Positions 1-7,696 of a stretch of 14,311 bases of DNA are shown one piece after another (position 1 is the first letter of the stretch; every line of letters begins with the position of its first letter). The stretch lies in the NCBI GenBank assembly GCA_013041585.1, contig JABEVM010000025.1, positions 1-14,311 on the forward strand, written 5' to 3'. The stretch comes from Chlamydiota bacterium. GTDB taxonomy: Bacteria; Chlamydiota; Chlamydiia; Chlamydiales; Rhabdochlamydiaceae. The notes under the pieces are model-generated. The model was not told where the DNA came from and made no database searches. It saw only the letters and a program-made list of their open reading frames with translations. Made by a program: the position numbers and the translations under genes.

Positions 1-171
1 AAATTATTATCAATTATTTTAATATTTTGTTTTATTAATTGATGTAGGGTGATTTTAAAATCTGTATTACGTTGTGTGTAAGTGGTTTGTAATTTTGCGA
101 TTGGATTAAAAAAGTAAAAAATTCGAAGAAATGTATGTAAGTAATTTATAATGAGACTGCTGCGATGTTTT

Positions 172-221
172 GAGGGCAAAAGGACTCTTTTTAACCCACT
201 TTTGCCCCTCAACATGTTGAG
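172..221. repeat. Inverted repeat plus adjoining palindrome downstream of the kinase gene
   Basis: A 9-bp perfect inverted repeat has arms GGGCAAAAG (174-182) and CTTTTGCCC (199-207) around a 16-nt loop. A perfect 14-nt palindrome, CTCAACATGTTGAG (208-221), directly adjoins it. A third small hairpin (AAAGG/CCTTT, near 227-239) lies just before the kinase stop codon. The cluster lies where a kinase transcript would end, but no T-run follows the stems on the minus strand, so it is not a textbook intrinsic terminator. It could be a transcript-end or RNA-stabilising structure. The rest of 1-171 is AT-rich and I see no gene in it. Confidence 0.5.
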
Positions 222-239
222 CCCTTAAAGGTCGCCTTT

Positions 240-1616
240 TTAGGAAGCTTCTAAGAAGCTTTTGACCTCTTGAAGGGGTATGATCTTGTTTAAATCTACT
301 TGAAGCATCCTCCAAACAAGATGGTCAAGCGAGGTTTTGGTGCTAGGCTCTTTAACCCAGCCTTCGCGTACGTTTGCGAGTTCTCCAATTACCTGTTCAT
401 TTGTTTTAGCTGGATCCATCCAAAACAAGATGTTCGCATTTTTGTGTGTGAGCAAATGAAAAATAAGACCTAGGGCCCAAACATCTAAAGTTGTGGTTGT
501 AATAGCTGAAATGAGTAGCGAAGGAGTGTGTTTTGGATTTTCTTTCAGAGCTTTGGCGTATTTAGGATGGAGATAGTCGGGTGTTCCCACACCTAAAGAG
601 CGTTTCAGATGGTTATCTTTTCTGCAGGATAATCCAAAATCAGCCAAGATGGGAATAAGTTCCCCTCCGATGATTTTAAGAAGAACGTTTTCTGGTTTCA
701 TATCGCGATGTATGTACCCTCTTTTGTGCACCTCAAGTAGAGCATTAACAAGGGCTAGTAAGAAGGTTTTTATCTTTTTAGGCTCTCTTTTGATTTTATC
801 CAACCCATCAAATAAATCACCTCCATCGCAGTACTCTGTAATGATGGCGCATTTCTCTTCTCCTGATTTTGATGTGTAGGTATCTACAGCGTACAATTGT
901 AAAATTCCTGGTACACCTTTAAACTCGTCAAGAATTTGTGCCTCTTCTTGAAGTCCTATCACATCTTTAGAGCTTCCAATAACCGCTGGTTTTCCTTCCG
1001 TTACTTCGTAACAAAATTTAACTTTTTTAAAAGCCCCTTCACCAGCCATATCATCGCTGCAAGTTTTTGTCCGATTTAAAAGAACAAAAATTTTGCCTTC
1101 TGAAGTTACTATCAGTGTTCTAGGGAGATTGAACTCTGTGCGTTTAACGCGAACACATTTAGCAGAAGTTTTTGCCTCTTCGATCAGGCTTTCTTTTTCC
1201 CTCCATAAAAATTGCATGATTTCGGCGCTTTCAAAGGGAGTGAGCTCATCTATTTTACTAAGATGGGTAGAAATGTCATGATAGCTCTTGATTTGAAGCG
1301 TGGTGTGAGAATAGGTCAAATCATGCTTGATGTGATGCGCATGAGCTTGGTTAGGACTTAAGTGAGAGCTATTTACAAAGTTGATAGCTTTTTTAGATGC
1401 GGCGCTATCTTGACTGGTTAGAGCGCTCCAGGAGTGATCAGCTCTGGAAGCTTCACGAAACAATTTTCTAAGAGAGTCGGGGGGTATTTTTTTGGGAGCG
1501 ACAAGATAGGCCTTTTCACCTCCGCGACTGAGAGTAAAGTTACCAGTCCCAACACTACAGCAATGAGGGTAATCTCTAAATGCGATTGGAGTTGCGAGCA
1601 TAGTCATAGTGGTCAT
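240..1616 (-). CDS. Eukaryotic-type Ser/Thr protein kinase-like protein
   Basis: This 458-residue protein has a kinase domain at about residues 190-458. It shows a glycine loop GEGAFKKV (192-199), a likely alpha-C glutamate (E224/E225), the catalytic loop HRDMKPEN (303-310) with D305, K307 and N310, the DFG metal-binding motif (326-328), GTPDYLHP in the activation segment (345-352) where APE would be expected, and the alpha-F aspartate in DVWALG (378-383). The usual beta-3 lysine position appears to be glycine (AVIG, 211-214), while K197 sits in the glycine loop as in WNK kinases. Residues 1-190 match no domain I recognise. There is no membrane segment. The start at 1616 is supported by GGAGG 6 nt upstream. 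The gene stands alone, divergent from the next gene. Protein phosphorylation is the expected activity; substrate and location are unknown, and a secreted role in the host is only a guess from the lineage. Confidence 0.85.
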   Translation of the reverse strand: MTTMTMLATPIAFRDYPHCCSVGTGNFTLSRGGEKAYLVAPKKIPPDSLRKLFREASRADHSWSALTSQDSAASKKAINFVNSSHLSPNQAHAHHIKHDLTYSHTTLQIKSYHDISTHLSKIDELTPFESAEIMQFLWREKESLIEEAKTSAKCVRVKRTEFNLPRTLIVTSEGKIFVLLNRTKTCSDDMAGEGAFKKVKFCYEVTEGKPAVIGSSKDVIGLQEEAQILDEFKGVPGILQLYAVDTYTSKSGEEKCAIITEYCDGGDLFDGLDKIKREPKKIKTFLLALVNALLEVHKRGYIHRDMKPENVLLKIIGGELIPILADFGLSCRKDNHLKRSLGVGTPDYLHPKYAKALKENPKHTPSLLISAITTTTLDVWALGLIFHLLTHKNANILFWMDPAKTNEQVIGELANVREGWVKEPSTKTSLDHLVWRMLQVDLNKIIPLQEVKSFLEAS

Positions 1617-1718
1617 AGTGTGCCTCCATAAGTAAATTGGTTTGATAGAACTGTCTAAACTTTCTTCACGTCTATATTTTTCTGTTTAAGACGTTGTTAA
1701 AATTTAATAAAGATAAAT

Positions 1719-1748
1719 TTGTGAATTATTTGTATTTAAAATTATAAA
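1719..1748 (+). promoter_or_regulatory. Possible sigma-70/sigma-66 type promoter
   Basis: In the divergent intergenic region (1617-1834), TTGTGA at 1719-1724 is followed after 17-18 nt by TTATAA/TATAAA (1742-1748), in the right direction for the membrane-protein gene starting at 1835. The region is very AT-rich, so chance matches are likely. I see no other structure in this gap. Confidence 0.25.
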
Positions 1749-1834
1749 AAGTTATTTTCTTCGATTAAAAATCTTTCAGGTGATATTTAGTAAACTGGTA
1801 CTTAATTGGTTTAGAAACAGTGGAGTGGATTTGT

Positions 1835-2380
1835 ATGGAAGAGGAAGAAGTAGCAAAAAAATATCATCCTGCGCATCCGTGGGAAGCTCGGCTTATTGTA
1901 GGGGTTTTGATGCTGATCTTATCTTTTATCGGTCTTGTGATTACAGATATGCATCAAGATATGGCGTGGGATTATTGGCGTATCATAGTGATTGTAAATG
2001 CACTTCTATCCATTAGTCTAAATTTGTATTTGCGCAGAGATAAAAAGATATTTTCTCCTTTGGCCCTTGGAAAAGAACTTCTCCATTGGGGAGGTCTTGT
2101 GCTCGCAATGTATTTAGTTTCTGTTTTTGTCAGTATGGGACTACAGAGTCGGTTTTTAGGAAGCTTGCAACTTATGACACTACTTGCCTTTGCCATATTT
2201 ATGGCAGGAGTTTATGTAGAATCTACTTTTATGCTAGTGGGGCTCTTGCTCGGATTCTTTTGTTTGACAGTTGCATATGCGGCAGAGTATTTATACTACA
2301 TTGTCCTGCCGCTTTGCTTGATTGGGGGAGTGGCTTTATATTTTATTGTAAAACGAAAAGCACACAGGTCTAATTTGTAA
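1835..2380 (+). CDS. Small polytopic membrane protein of unknown function
   Basis: This is a hydrophobic protein of 181 residues. After a charged N-terminus (MEEEEVAKKY), six likely membrane helices lie near residues 18-37, 47-66, 84-104, 108-128, 131-150 and 153-173, joined by short loops, and the C-terminus is basic (KRKAHR). I do not recognise the family and see no catalytic or binding motif. The ATG at 1835 is preferred because GGAG (1822-1825) lies 9 nt upstream; an in-frame GTG at 1820 would add five residues but overlap that site. The last 11 nt overlap the 3' end of dnaJ on the other strand. It is divergent from the kinase gene and has no operon partner here, so context says little about its job. 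Confidence 0.75.
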   Translation: MEEEEVAKKYHPAHPWEARLIVGVLMLILSFIGLVITDMHQDMAWDYWRIIVIVNALLSISLNLYLRRDKKIFSPLALGKELLHWGGLVLAMYLVSVFVSMGLQSRFLGSLQLMTLLAFAIFMAGVYVESTFMLVGLLLGFFCLTVAYAAEYLYYIVLPLCLIGGVALYFIVKRKAHRSNL

Positions 2381-3527
2381 AAAAGGATTTCATTTTGTCT
2401 AAAAATCCTCTTTTCCTAGGCGAATTGTGATCTCCTTCTAAAGCTCCAAATGCTTTTAAAAGTTCTTTTTGCTTTTCGCTGAGACCTACAGGTGTTTCTA
2501 CGATAACTCGTATAAAAAGATCGCCGCGGCCTTGTCCATGCACATTTTCCACACCTTCTCCTTTGACTCGAAGAACTTTGCCAGTTTGTGTGCCTTCAGG
2601 GATTTGCATTCTGCAAGTGTGCCCAAGCGGTGTTGGGATATCTTTCTTACATCCTAAAGCTGCTTCTGCAAAACCTACAGGAAGTTCTAAGACGATATCG
2701 TCTCCATCACGCTGAAAGAATTCATGAGGAGTTACGTTGATGTAAACATATAGATCTCCAGAAGGGCCTCCATCTGGGCTTGCATCGCCATAGCCGGCCA
2801 TGCGAAGTCGCATTCCAGAATCCACTCCAGCAGGAACTTTAATTGTGATCTTTTGCTTTTTCTTAACTCGTCCGCTTCCTTCGCATTCTTTGCATGGATC
2901 AGTAATTACAGACCCGTTTCCATGGCATTGATTGCATACAGAACTCATGCTAAAAAATCCGCGCGACTGATGGATTTGTCCAGAACCTTGGCATCTAGAA
3001 CATTTGCTAATGCCTTTAGGAGTCGCAGCTCCTGAGCCGTGGCAACTAGAACAAGCTGCGTAGTTATAAATGATCGCTTCTTTTTCTACGCCACGTACTG
3101 ATTCCTCAAAAGAAATCGTCAGATTCATTTTCTTATTATTGCCTTGACGTACTGCTGCTTCTTGAGGATTAGAGTCGAAACCGAAGAATGATTCGAAGAT
3201 TGTATCGGAAGAACCGCCGCCACCAAATGCACCCATAAAAGTGCGAAGAGCCTCTTCCATAGAAGAGAATCCGCCAGGGCCTCTTGCAGAACCCATCCCA
3301 GCTGCTCCTTTCAGAGCGTCGGCGCCATATTGGTCGTAAATTTGCCTTTTTTTCTCGTCACTGAGAACTTCGTAGGCTTCGGAAACTTCTTTGAATTTTT
3401 TTTCTGCGTCAGGATAATCCCTGTTTTTATCGGGATGGAATTTCATCGCGTTTTTGCGATACGCTTTTTTTATTTCTTCTTGTGTAGCATTTTTTGCTAC
3501 ACCCAAAGTGTTATAGTAATCTGTCAT
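2370..3527 (-). CDS. dnaJ: Chaperone protein DnaJ (Hsp40)
   Basis: DnaJ is the co-chaperone that delivers unfolded clients to DnaK and stimulates its ATPase in the cytoplasm. This 385-residue protein has the full type I layout: a J domain (1-70) with the HPD motif at 31-33, a Gly/Phe-rich linker (about 73-120), and a zinc domain with four CxxCxGxG repeats at C159/C162, C176/C179, C198/C201 and C212/C215, followed by the C-terminal substrate-binding beta domains. The length is normal for the family. It lies 92 nt downstream of rpsU in the same direction, the order seen in Chlamydia. A CIRCE-like operator in that gap suggests its own HrcA-controlled promoter. The stop codon region overlaps the convergent membrane-protein gene by 11 nt. 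grpE and dnaK are not in the window. Confidence 0.98.
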   Translation of the reverse strand: MTDYYNTLGVAKNATQEEIKKAYRKNAMKFHPDKNRDYPDAEKKFKEVSEAYEVLSDEKKRQIYDQYGADALKGAAGMGSARGPGGFSSMEEALRTFMGAFGGGGSSDTIFESFFGFDSNPQEAAVRQGNNKKMNLTISFEESVRGVEKEAIIYNYAACSSCHGSGAATPKGISKCSRCQGSGQIHQSRGFFSMSSVCNQCHGNGSVITDPCKECEGSGRVKKKQKITIKVPAGVDSGMRLRMAGYGDASPDGGPSGDLYVYINVTPHEFFQRDGDDIVLELPVGFAEAALGCKKDIPTPLGHTCRMQIPEGTQTGKVLRVKGEGVENVHGQGRGDLFIRVIVETPVGLSEKQKELLKAFGALEGDHNSPRKRGFLDKMKSFFTN

Positions 3528-3596
3528 GACATCTCGCTCACATGATCAATAGTGGAAAAACTAGCATAGCAAAAGCTACCGTTTTCTTGAAGTATT

Positions 3597-3623
3597 TTAG
3601 CAAACTTAATGATAAAGTGCTAA
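3597..3623 (-). promoter_or_regulatory. CIRCE-like HrcA operator upstream of dnaJ
   Basis: On the minus strand the site reads TTAGCACTT, nine spacer bases, then GTTTGCTAA. The CIRCE consensus is TTAGCACTC-N9-GAGTGCTAA, so 15 of 18 arm positions match and the spacer is exactly nine. It overlaps the rpsU stop codon and lies 69 nt before the dnaJ start. A weak promoter could be embedded in it on the same strand: TTAGCA (3623-3618), 18 nt, TAAAAT (3599-3594). HrcA bound to CIRCE represses heat-shock operons, including groESL and dnaK in chlamydiae. Applying that to dnaJ here is inference from the site. Confidence 0.7.
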
Positions 3624-3820
3624 AAACTAGAGCGGAATGTGTTTTTTGTTTTTTTGTATTTCAAAGCTGCTTTAGATTTTGCGCGACTTTTTACAGAAGG
3701 TTTATCATAAAAGCGATGAGCTTTTGCAGATTTCATGATCCCTTCTTTATCTAATTTCTTTTTGAGGGCGCGAAGGGCTTTATCAATAGACTCACCGGTA
3801 CGAACTTTAACGCTTGGCAT
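3620..3820 (-). CDS. rpsU: Small ribosomal subunit protein bS21
   Basis: This is a basic 66-residue protein beginning MPSVKVRTGESIDKALRALK and continuing through a conserved KAHRFYDKPSVKSRAKSKAA stretch typical of chlamydial S21. S21 belongs to the 30S subunit platform and helps in translation initiation. The C-terminus (KYKKTKNTFRSSF) appears to run several residues past the roughly 58-residue chlamydial versions I remember. AGGA lies 10 nt upstream of the ATG. It sits between tsaB (76 nt upstream) and dnaJ (92 nt downstream), all on one strand, as in Chlamydia. Its stop codon falls inside the CIRCE-like site. Confidence 0.95.
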   Translation of the reverse strand: MPSVKVRTGESIDKALRALKKKLDKEGIMKSAKAHRFYDKPSVKSRAKSKAALKYKKTKNTFRSSF

Positions 3821-3896
3821 GAATTTCTAATCCTAAAGTTGTAAATGTTTTATTTATTGCTTTCATAGTAGGAAGTTTACGAAAAATGAAGGATAT

Positions 3897-4532
3897 TCAG
3901 CAATCAAAAATAAATTCTTGCTCCATACTTGAGTGAGGTGTGGTGTGTAAGTATATGATCTCCAAATTATTGTGGACCCCAGAATCTGATAAAAGATATC
4001 TGCTATAAAGGAACGAAGCTAGATGTGTGTAGTTAGGTAGTACTTGAGGATCGTCAGAGGGGTTTTTCACAATATGAGAAAACTCTGAGAGTATTGTGGG
4101 TAAATCTGCTTGGGAAACGTTTTGCTTTAGTTTGTAGTGCCAACTCTTTTCTTGCATTTTTTCTGCAGTAAGGACGAAGAAATCCTGCGCTTTGGATTCT
4201 ACTGTAATAGCAAATTTTTGACTTTTTTCTGGATGGAAAAGAAGGAGAGAGCAAAAGGAAATAAAAGGAATTTTACATCCAAAAGATAGGGCCTTGGCAG
4301 CGCTCACTCCTGATCTTGTTCCCGTGTAGGAACCAGGACCAATTCCTGCTGCGATGCAAGCAATTTCTTGAATGTTTGTGCCCGTGCTCGCTAGCAGCTC
4401 CATTATAAAGGGAAATAAATCTTTTGAAAGATCCTTCCCCATAGATAAAGCGCGGTAAGCTGTCACCTCTTCCTTTTCAATAAGGGCGATAAAGCTTTTG
4501 GCTGAACTGGTGTCTATGATTAAGGCTTTCAT
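3897..4532 (-). CDS. tsaB: tRNA threonylcarbamoyladenosine (t6A) biosynthesis protein TsaB
   Basis: TsaB is the non-catalytic ASKHA-fold partner that holds TsaD in the complex (with TsaE) that places t6A at position 37 of ANN-decoding tRNAs. The 211-residue protein starts MKALIIDTSS, the family's phosphate-1 strand, and carries the diagnostic GIGPGSYTGTRSGVSAAKAL (63-82). The C-terminal half is divergent and the protein is slightly short for the family. The start at 4532 is chosen because AGGA lies just upstream and the family begins exactly at this strand; the open frame extends 28 codons further (to 4616), but that extension has no counterpart in the family. It leads the rpsU-dnaJ side of the locus and is divergent from lon. 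Chlamydial copies have often been labelled YeaZ or glycoprotease-like. Confidence 0.9.
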   Translation of the reverse strand: MKALIIDTSSAKSFIALIEKEEVTAYRALSMGKDLSKDLFPFIMELLASTGTNIQEIACIAAGIGPGSYTGTRSGVSAAKALSFGCKIPFISFCSLLLFHPEKSQKFAITVESKAQDFFVLTAEKMQEKSWHYKLKQNVSQADLPTILSEFSHIVKNPSDDPQVLPNYTHLASFLYSRYLLSDSGVHNNLEIIYLHTTPHSSMEQEFIFDC

Positions 4533-4707
4533 GGTTTCCTGGGAAATGTTTGCAATAGTATAGCATAAAGGAGAAAAAAGAAAAAGAGAGAGTAATTGTG
4601 AGGTCCTTATGGACAAAATCGAGTGCTATCATAAATAATAGGGTTGTATATACTAAGTTTTTAATTTTTTAGTATGAACCACCTAACAACAACTTTTGAG
4701 GATTATT

Positions 4708-7188
4708 TTGACCTACGAAGAAAATAATGATGAGGAAGAATCTCTTGAAGATGCCGTAGAAGAAGCTGTTGAGGCAAATCTTAAAAAAACCATGGACTCA
4801 GAAAGAAAAAAAACTGAGAAGCCTACAGTTGCTTTTCCCGATCAGGTTTTTGTAATCCCACTAAACAGGCGTCCTTTTTTCCCAGGAATGGCAGCCCCTA
4901 TTGTCATCGAACCTGGTCCTTATTATGAAGTATTAAAAAATGTAGCGAAGTCTGATCACAAATGTATGGGTCTTTTTCTTACGAAGCAAGAAGATGCGAA
5001 CATTTATGATGTGACTTTCAAAGACCTCTATTCCGTAGGTGTCATTGCGCGAATTTTACGTATTATTCCCATGGAGCAAGGCGGCGCGCAAGTTGTCTTG
5101 AACATGGAAAAAAGAATTTCTATTCACAAGGTGATCAAAAGTGGAAAGAATTTAAAGGCGAGCATTAAATATCACGACGATCCTATTAGAAAGCTATCTA
5201 AAGAACTAAAAGCCTACTCGATCAGCATTATCATGACGATTAAAGAGCTGTTAAAGCTCAATCCTCTTTTTAAAGAGGAGCTGCAGATTTTTCTTGGACA
5301 TTCCGATTTTACAGAGCCTGGAAAACTAGCAGACTTTGCAGTGGCCCTTACGACAGCAAGTAGAGAAGAGCTGCAAGAAGTTTTAGAGGCTTTTGATTTA
5401 GAAAAGAGAATTGATAAAGCGTTAGCTCTTCTTAAAAAAGAGCTTGATTTAAGCAAGCTGCAAAATAGCATCAATCAAAAAATCGAAGGATCTATTTCTA
5501 AGACGCAGAGGGAGTTTTTTCTTAGGGAACAACTCAAAACGATCAAAAAAGAACTCGGTCTTGAAAAGGACGATAAAACTTGTGACATCGAAAAATTTGA
5601 ATCGCGTCTAAAGAAGAGAAAAGTGCCTGATGATGTGATGAATGTCATCAACGAAGAATTGGATAAGCTTAATGTGCTAGAAGTGCAATCTGCAGAATAT
5701 GCTGTATGCCGCAATTACTTAGATTGGCTTACCATAGTTCCTTGGGGCATAAACAGTGAAGAATGCCATGATCTAGCTATTGCTGAAAAAGTGCTCAAGC
5801 AAGACCACTATGGTCTCGAAGATATCAAAGAACGAATTTTAGAGTTCATAAGCGTTGGTAAATTAGCAGGTGGTGTAAAAGGGAGCATTATTTGTCTTGT
5901 AGGCCCCCCAGGTGTTGGAAAGACAAGTATTGGAAAAAGTATTGCTAGAGCGCTCAATAGGCAGTTCTACCGCTTCTCCGTTGGGGGAATGCGCGATGAA
6001 GCGGAAATCAAAGGACATAGACGTACGTATATTGGAGCTATGCCAGGAAAAATGATTCAAGCGCTCAAATTCAGTGAAGCGATGAACCCTGTGATTATGC
6101 TTGATGAAGTCGACAAAATGGGAAGTAGCTATCAAGGAGATCCAGCTTCGGCTCTTTTAGAGGTGCTAGACTCAGAGCAAAACAAAGATTTCCTAGACCA
6201 TTACTTAGATGTGCGCTGTGATTTGTCTAACGTACTTTTCATTGTGACTGCAAACGTACTTGATACGATTCCGGAACCTTTGAAAGATCGTATGGATATT
6301 CTAAGATTGTCTGGATATATCCTAGAGGAGAAAGTGCAAATTGCGCAGAAGTATCTTATCCCTAGAAATCGTAAAAGCATGGGACTGAAAAAGGAAGATA
6401 TTACTTTTACAAAAGAAGCTTTAATGCAGATCATCAATGGATATGCCAGAGAAGCAGGAGTGCGAAGCCTAGAGAATTACATTAAAAAAATCTTGCGAAA
6501 AGTTGCTGTAAAAGTGGTGCGCGGAATCGAGAAGAAAAAAGGTGTTAAGAAAGAGAAGTCTTATGAGATCTCCGAGGACAACTTGGTAGACTATTTAGGC
6601 AAACCTATCTTTACAACAGATCGATTCTATCAATTTACTCCTGTGGGAGTTTGTATGGGGCTTGCTTGGACCTCAATGGGAGGAGCTACGCTCTATATAG
6701 AAGCGATTAAGGTAGCTTCAGAAAAAACCGAGATGAAACTAACTGGTCAAGCAGGCGATGTGATGAAAGAATCCTCGCAGATCGCTTGGAGCTATCTCAG
6801 CGGCAATCTACATAAGTATGCGCCTGGTATGACCTTCTTTGAAAAGACGCAAGTTCACGTCCACATTCCAGAAGGAGCCACTCCAAAAGATGGTCCGTCA
6901 GCTGGTGTCACTATGGTAACAGCTCTTCTGTCATTACTTCGTAATGAACCTGTTATGCAAGATTTAGGTATGACAGGAGAGATCACGCTTACAGGAAAAG
7001 TTCTAGCAGTGGGAGGGATCAAAGAAAAACTCATCGCTTCCAGACGATCTGGTGCTAAAGTGCTTATTTTCCCAAAAGACAACCAACGCGACTATGATGA
7101 GCTCCCTAAATATATAAAGAAGGGAATCCAAGTGCACTTTGTGGATCATTACGATGAGGTATTTCATGTCGCATTCAAAACTAAATAG
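4708..7188 (+). CDS. lon: ATP-dependent protease La (Lon)
   Basis: Lon is the cytoplasmic AAA+ serine protease that removes misfolded and some regulatory proteins. This copy has 826 residues. Numbered from the start used here, it has an acidic N-terminal tail (about 1-40), a LAN substrate-binding domain opening near VFVIPLNRRPFFPG, a coiled region, Walker A GPPGVGKT (399-406), Walker B VIMLDEVDK (462-470), and the protease domain with the catalytic dyad S731 (PKDGPSAG) and K774 (GGIKEKL). The 43-residue spacing of the dyad equals that of E. coli S679/K722. No ATG fits the start: a TTG at 4708 has GAGG (4698-4701) 6 nt upstream, and an in-frame TTG at 4696 would overlap that site. It heads a compact plus-strand run and overlaps the next gene by 23 nt. 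Confidence 0.97.
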   Translation: MTYEENNDEEESLEDAVEEAVEANLKKTMDSERKKTEKPTVAFPDQVFVIPLNRRPFFPGMAAPIVIEPGPYYEVLKNVAKSDHKCMGLFLTKQEDANIYDVTFKDLYSVGVIARILRIIPMEQGGAQVVLNMEKRISIHKVIKSGKNLKASIKYHDDPIRKLSKELKAYSISIIMTIKELLKLNPLFKEELQIFLGHSDFTEPGKLADFAVALTTASREELQEVLEAFDLEKRIDKALALLKKELDLSKLQNSINQKIEGSISKTQREFFLREQLKTIKKELGLEKDDKTCDIEKFESRLKKRKVPDDVMNVINEELDKLNVLEVQSAEYAVCRNYLDWLTIVPWGINSEECHDLAIAEKVLKQDHYGLEDIKERILEFISVGKLAGGVKGSIICLVGPPGVGKTSIGKSIARALNRQFYRFSVGGMRDEAEIKGHRRTYIGAMPGKMIQALKFSEAMNPVIMLDEVDKMGSSYQGDPASALLEVLDSEQNKDFLDHYLDVRCDLSNVLFIVTANVLDTIPEPLKDRMDILRLSGYILEEKVQIAQKYLIPRNRKSMGLKKEDITFTKEALMQIINGYAREAGVRSLENYIKKILRKVAVKVVRGIEKKKGVKKEKSYEISEDNLVDYLGKPIFTTDRFYQFTPVGVCMGLAWTSMGGATLYIEAIKVASEKTEMKLTGQAGDVMKESSQIAWSYLSGNLHKYAPGMTFFEKTQVHVHIPEGATPKDGPSAGVTMVTALLSLLRNEPVMQDLGMTGEITLTGKVLAVGGIKEKLIASRRSGAKVLIFPKDNQRDYDELPKYIKKGIQVHFVDHYDEVFHVAFKTK

Positions 7189-7696
7189 TTCTTTTGTACC
7201 AAGTACATTTGAGAAATTTAGTATGCAAAAGAGAATTGATCCTAAGCTCTTGGAAAAAGAGGTGGAAAAAATCAAGTCATCGGGGAAAACGATTGCAACA
7301 TTGAATGGTTCTTTTGATCTTCTACATGCAGGTCATTTGCAGATCATTTATGAAGCCTCTCTTCAAGCTGATGTGCTTCTTGTTGCTTTAAATAGCGATA
7401 GCTCTATTAAACAATATAAAAGCCCTCTGCGGCCCATTATTCCACTCGAATATCGTTTGCAGATGATGACCGCTTTGGGTTTTGTGGATTATGTAACATG
7501 GTTTGATGAGACAAATCCCATAGAGCTACTTAAAAAAATTAAACCCCATGTTCACGTCAATGGCGCGGAATATGGAGAAAATTGTATTGAGGCAGATGTG
7601 GTTCGCTCAAATGGCGGAAAAATTCACATTGTCTCTTTGGTGCCCGGATTATCGACTTCACAGATTATTCAAAAAATTAAAGATACATGCGCTTAA
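7166..7696 (+). CDS. RfaE2/HldE-type cytidylyltransferase-fold nucleotidyltransferase
   Basis: This is a single-domain nucleotidyltransferase of 176 residues. It has TLNGSFDLLHAGHL (45-58) with the nucleotide-binding HxGH signature at 54-57, followed by LLVALNSD, the substrate-loop segment SPLRPIIPLEYR, and a C-terminal VPGLSTSQIIQKIK. This order matches the adenylyltransferase half of HldE (RfaE2), which makes ADP-heptose from heptose 1-phosphate. No sugar-kinase half is fused or adjacent, and related glycerol-phosphate or ethanolamine-phosphate cytidylyltransferases share the fold, so the substrate is open. The ATG at 7166 has GAGG 6 nt upstream and overlaps lon by 23 nt, suggesting translational coupling. 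An ATG at 7223 (157 residues) would fit the family length about as well. The last 10 nt overlap the rhomboid gene. Confidence 0.8.
   Translation: MSHSKLNSSFVPSTFEKFSMQKRIDPKLLEKEVEKIKSSGKTIATLNGSFDLLHAGHLQIIYEASLQADVLLVALNSDSSIKQYKSPLRPIIPLEYRLQMMTALGFVDYVTWFDETNPIELLKKIKPHVHVNGAEYGENCIEADVVRSNGGKIHIVSLVPGLSTSQIIQKIKDTCA

Noticed and set aside
106..315. Open frame of 69 codons on the minus strand overlapping the kinase 3' end
   Set aside because: It overlaps the kinase in another frame, has no recognisable content and reads through the hairpin cluster, so it is most likely a chance frame.
2384..2409. Hairpin AGGATTT/AAATCCT after the membrane-protein stop codon, with T-rich flanks on both strands
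   Set aside because: The stem has only two G-C pairs and a 12-nt loop, and on the minus strand it would end dnaJ transcripts before the stop codon. It is too weak to call a terminator.
4533..4616. 28-codon N-terminal extension of TsaB
   Set aside because: The TsaB family begins at the MKALIIDTSS strand, and a ribosome site lies just before that ATG. The hydrophobic extension is probably non-coding leader.
4621..4629. GAGTGCTAT upstream of lon, resembling one CIRCE arm
   Set aside because: The position where the other arm should be (4603-4611) reads GTCCTTATG and does not match TTAGCACTC, so there is only a half-site.
4650..4675. 7-bp inverted repeat ATACTAA/TTAGTAT in the tsaB-lon gap
   Set aside because: It is short and wholly AT-rich in AT-rich DNA, and matches no operator I know. 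Chance is likely.
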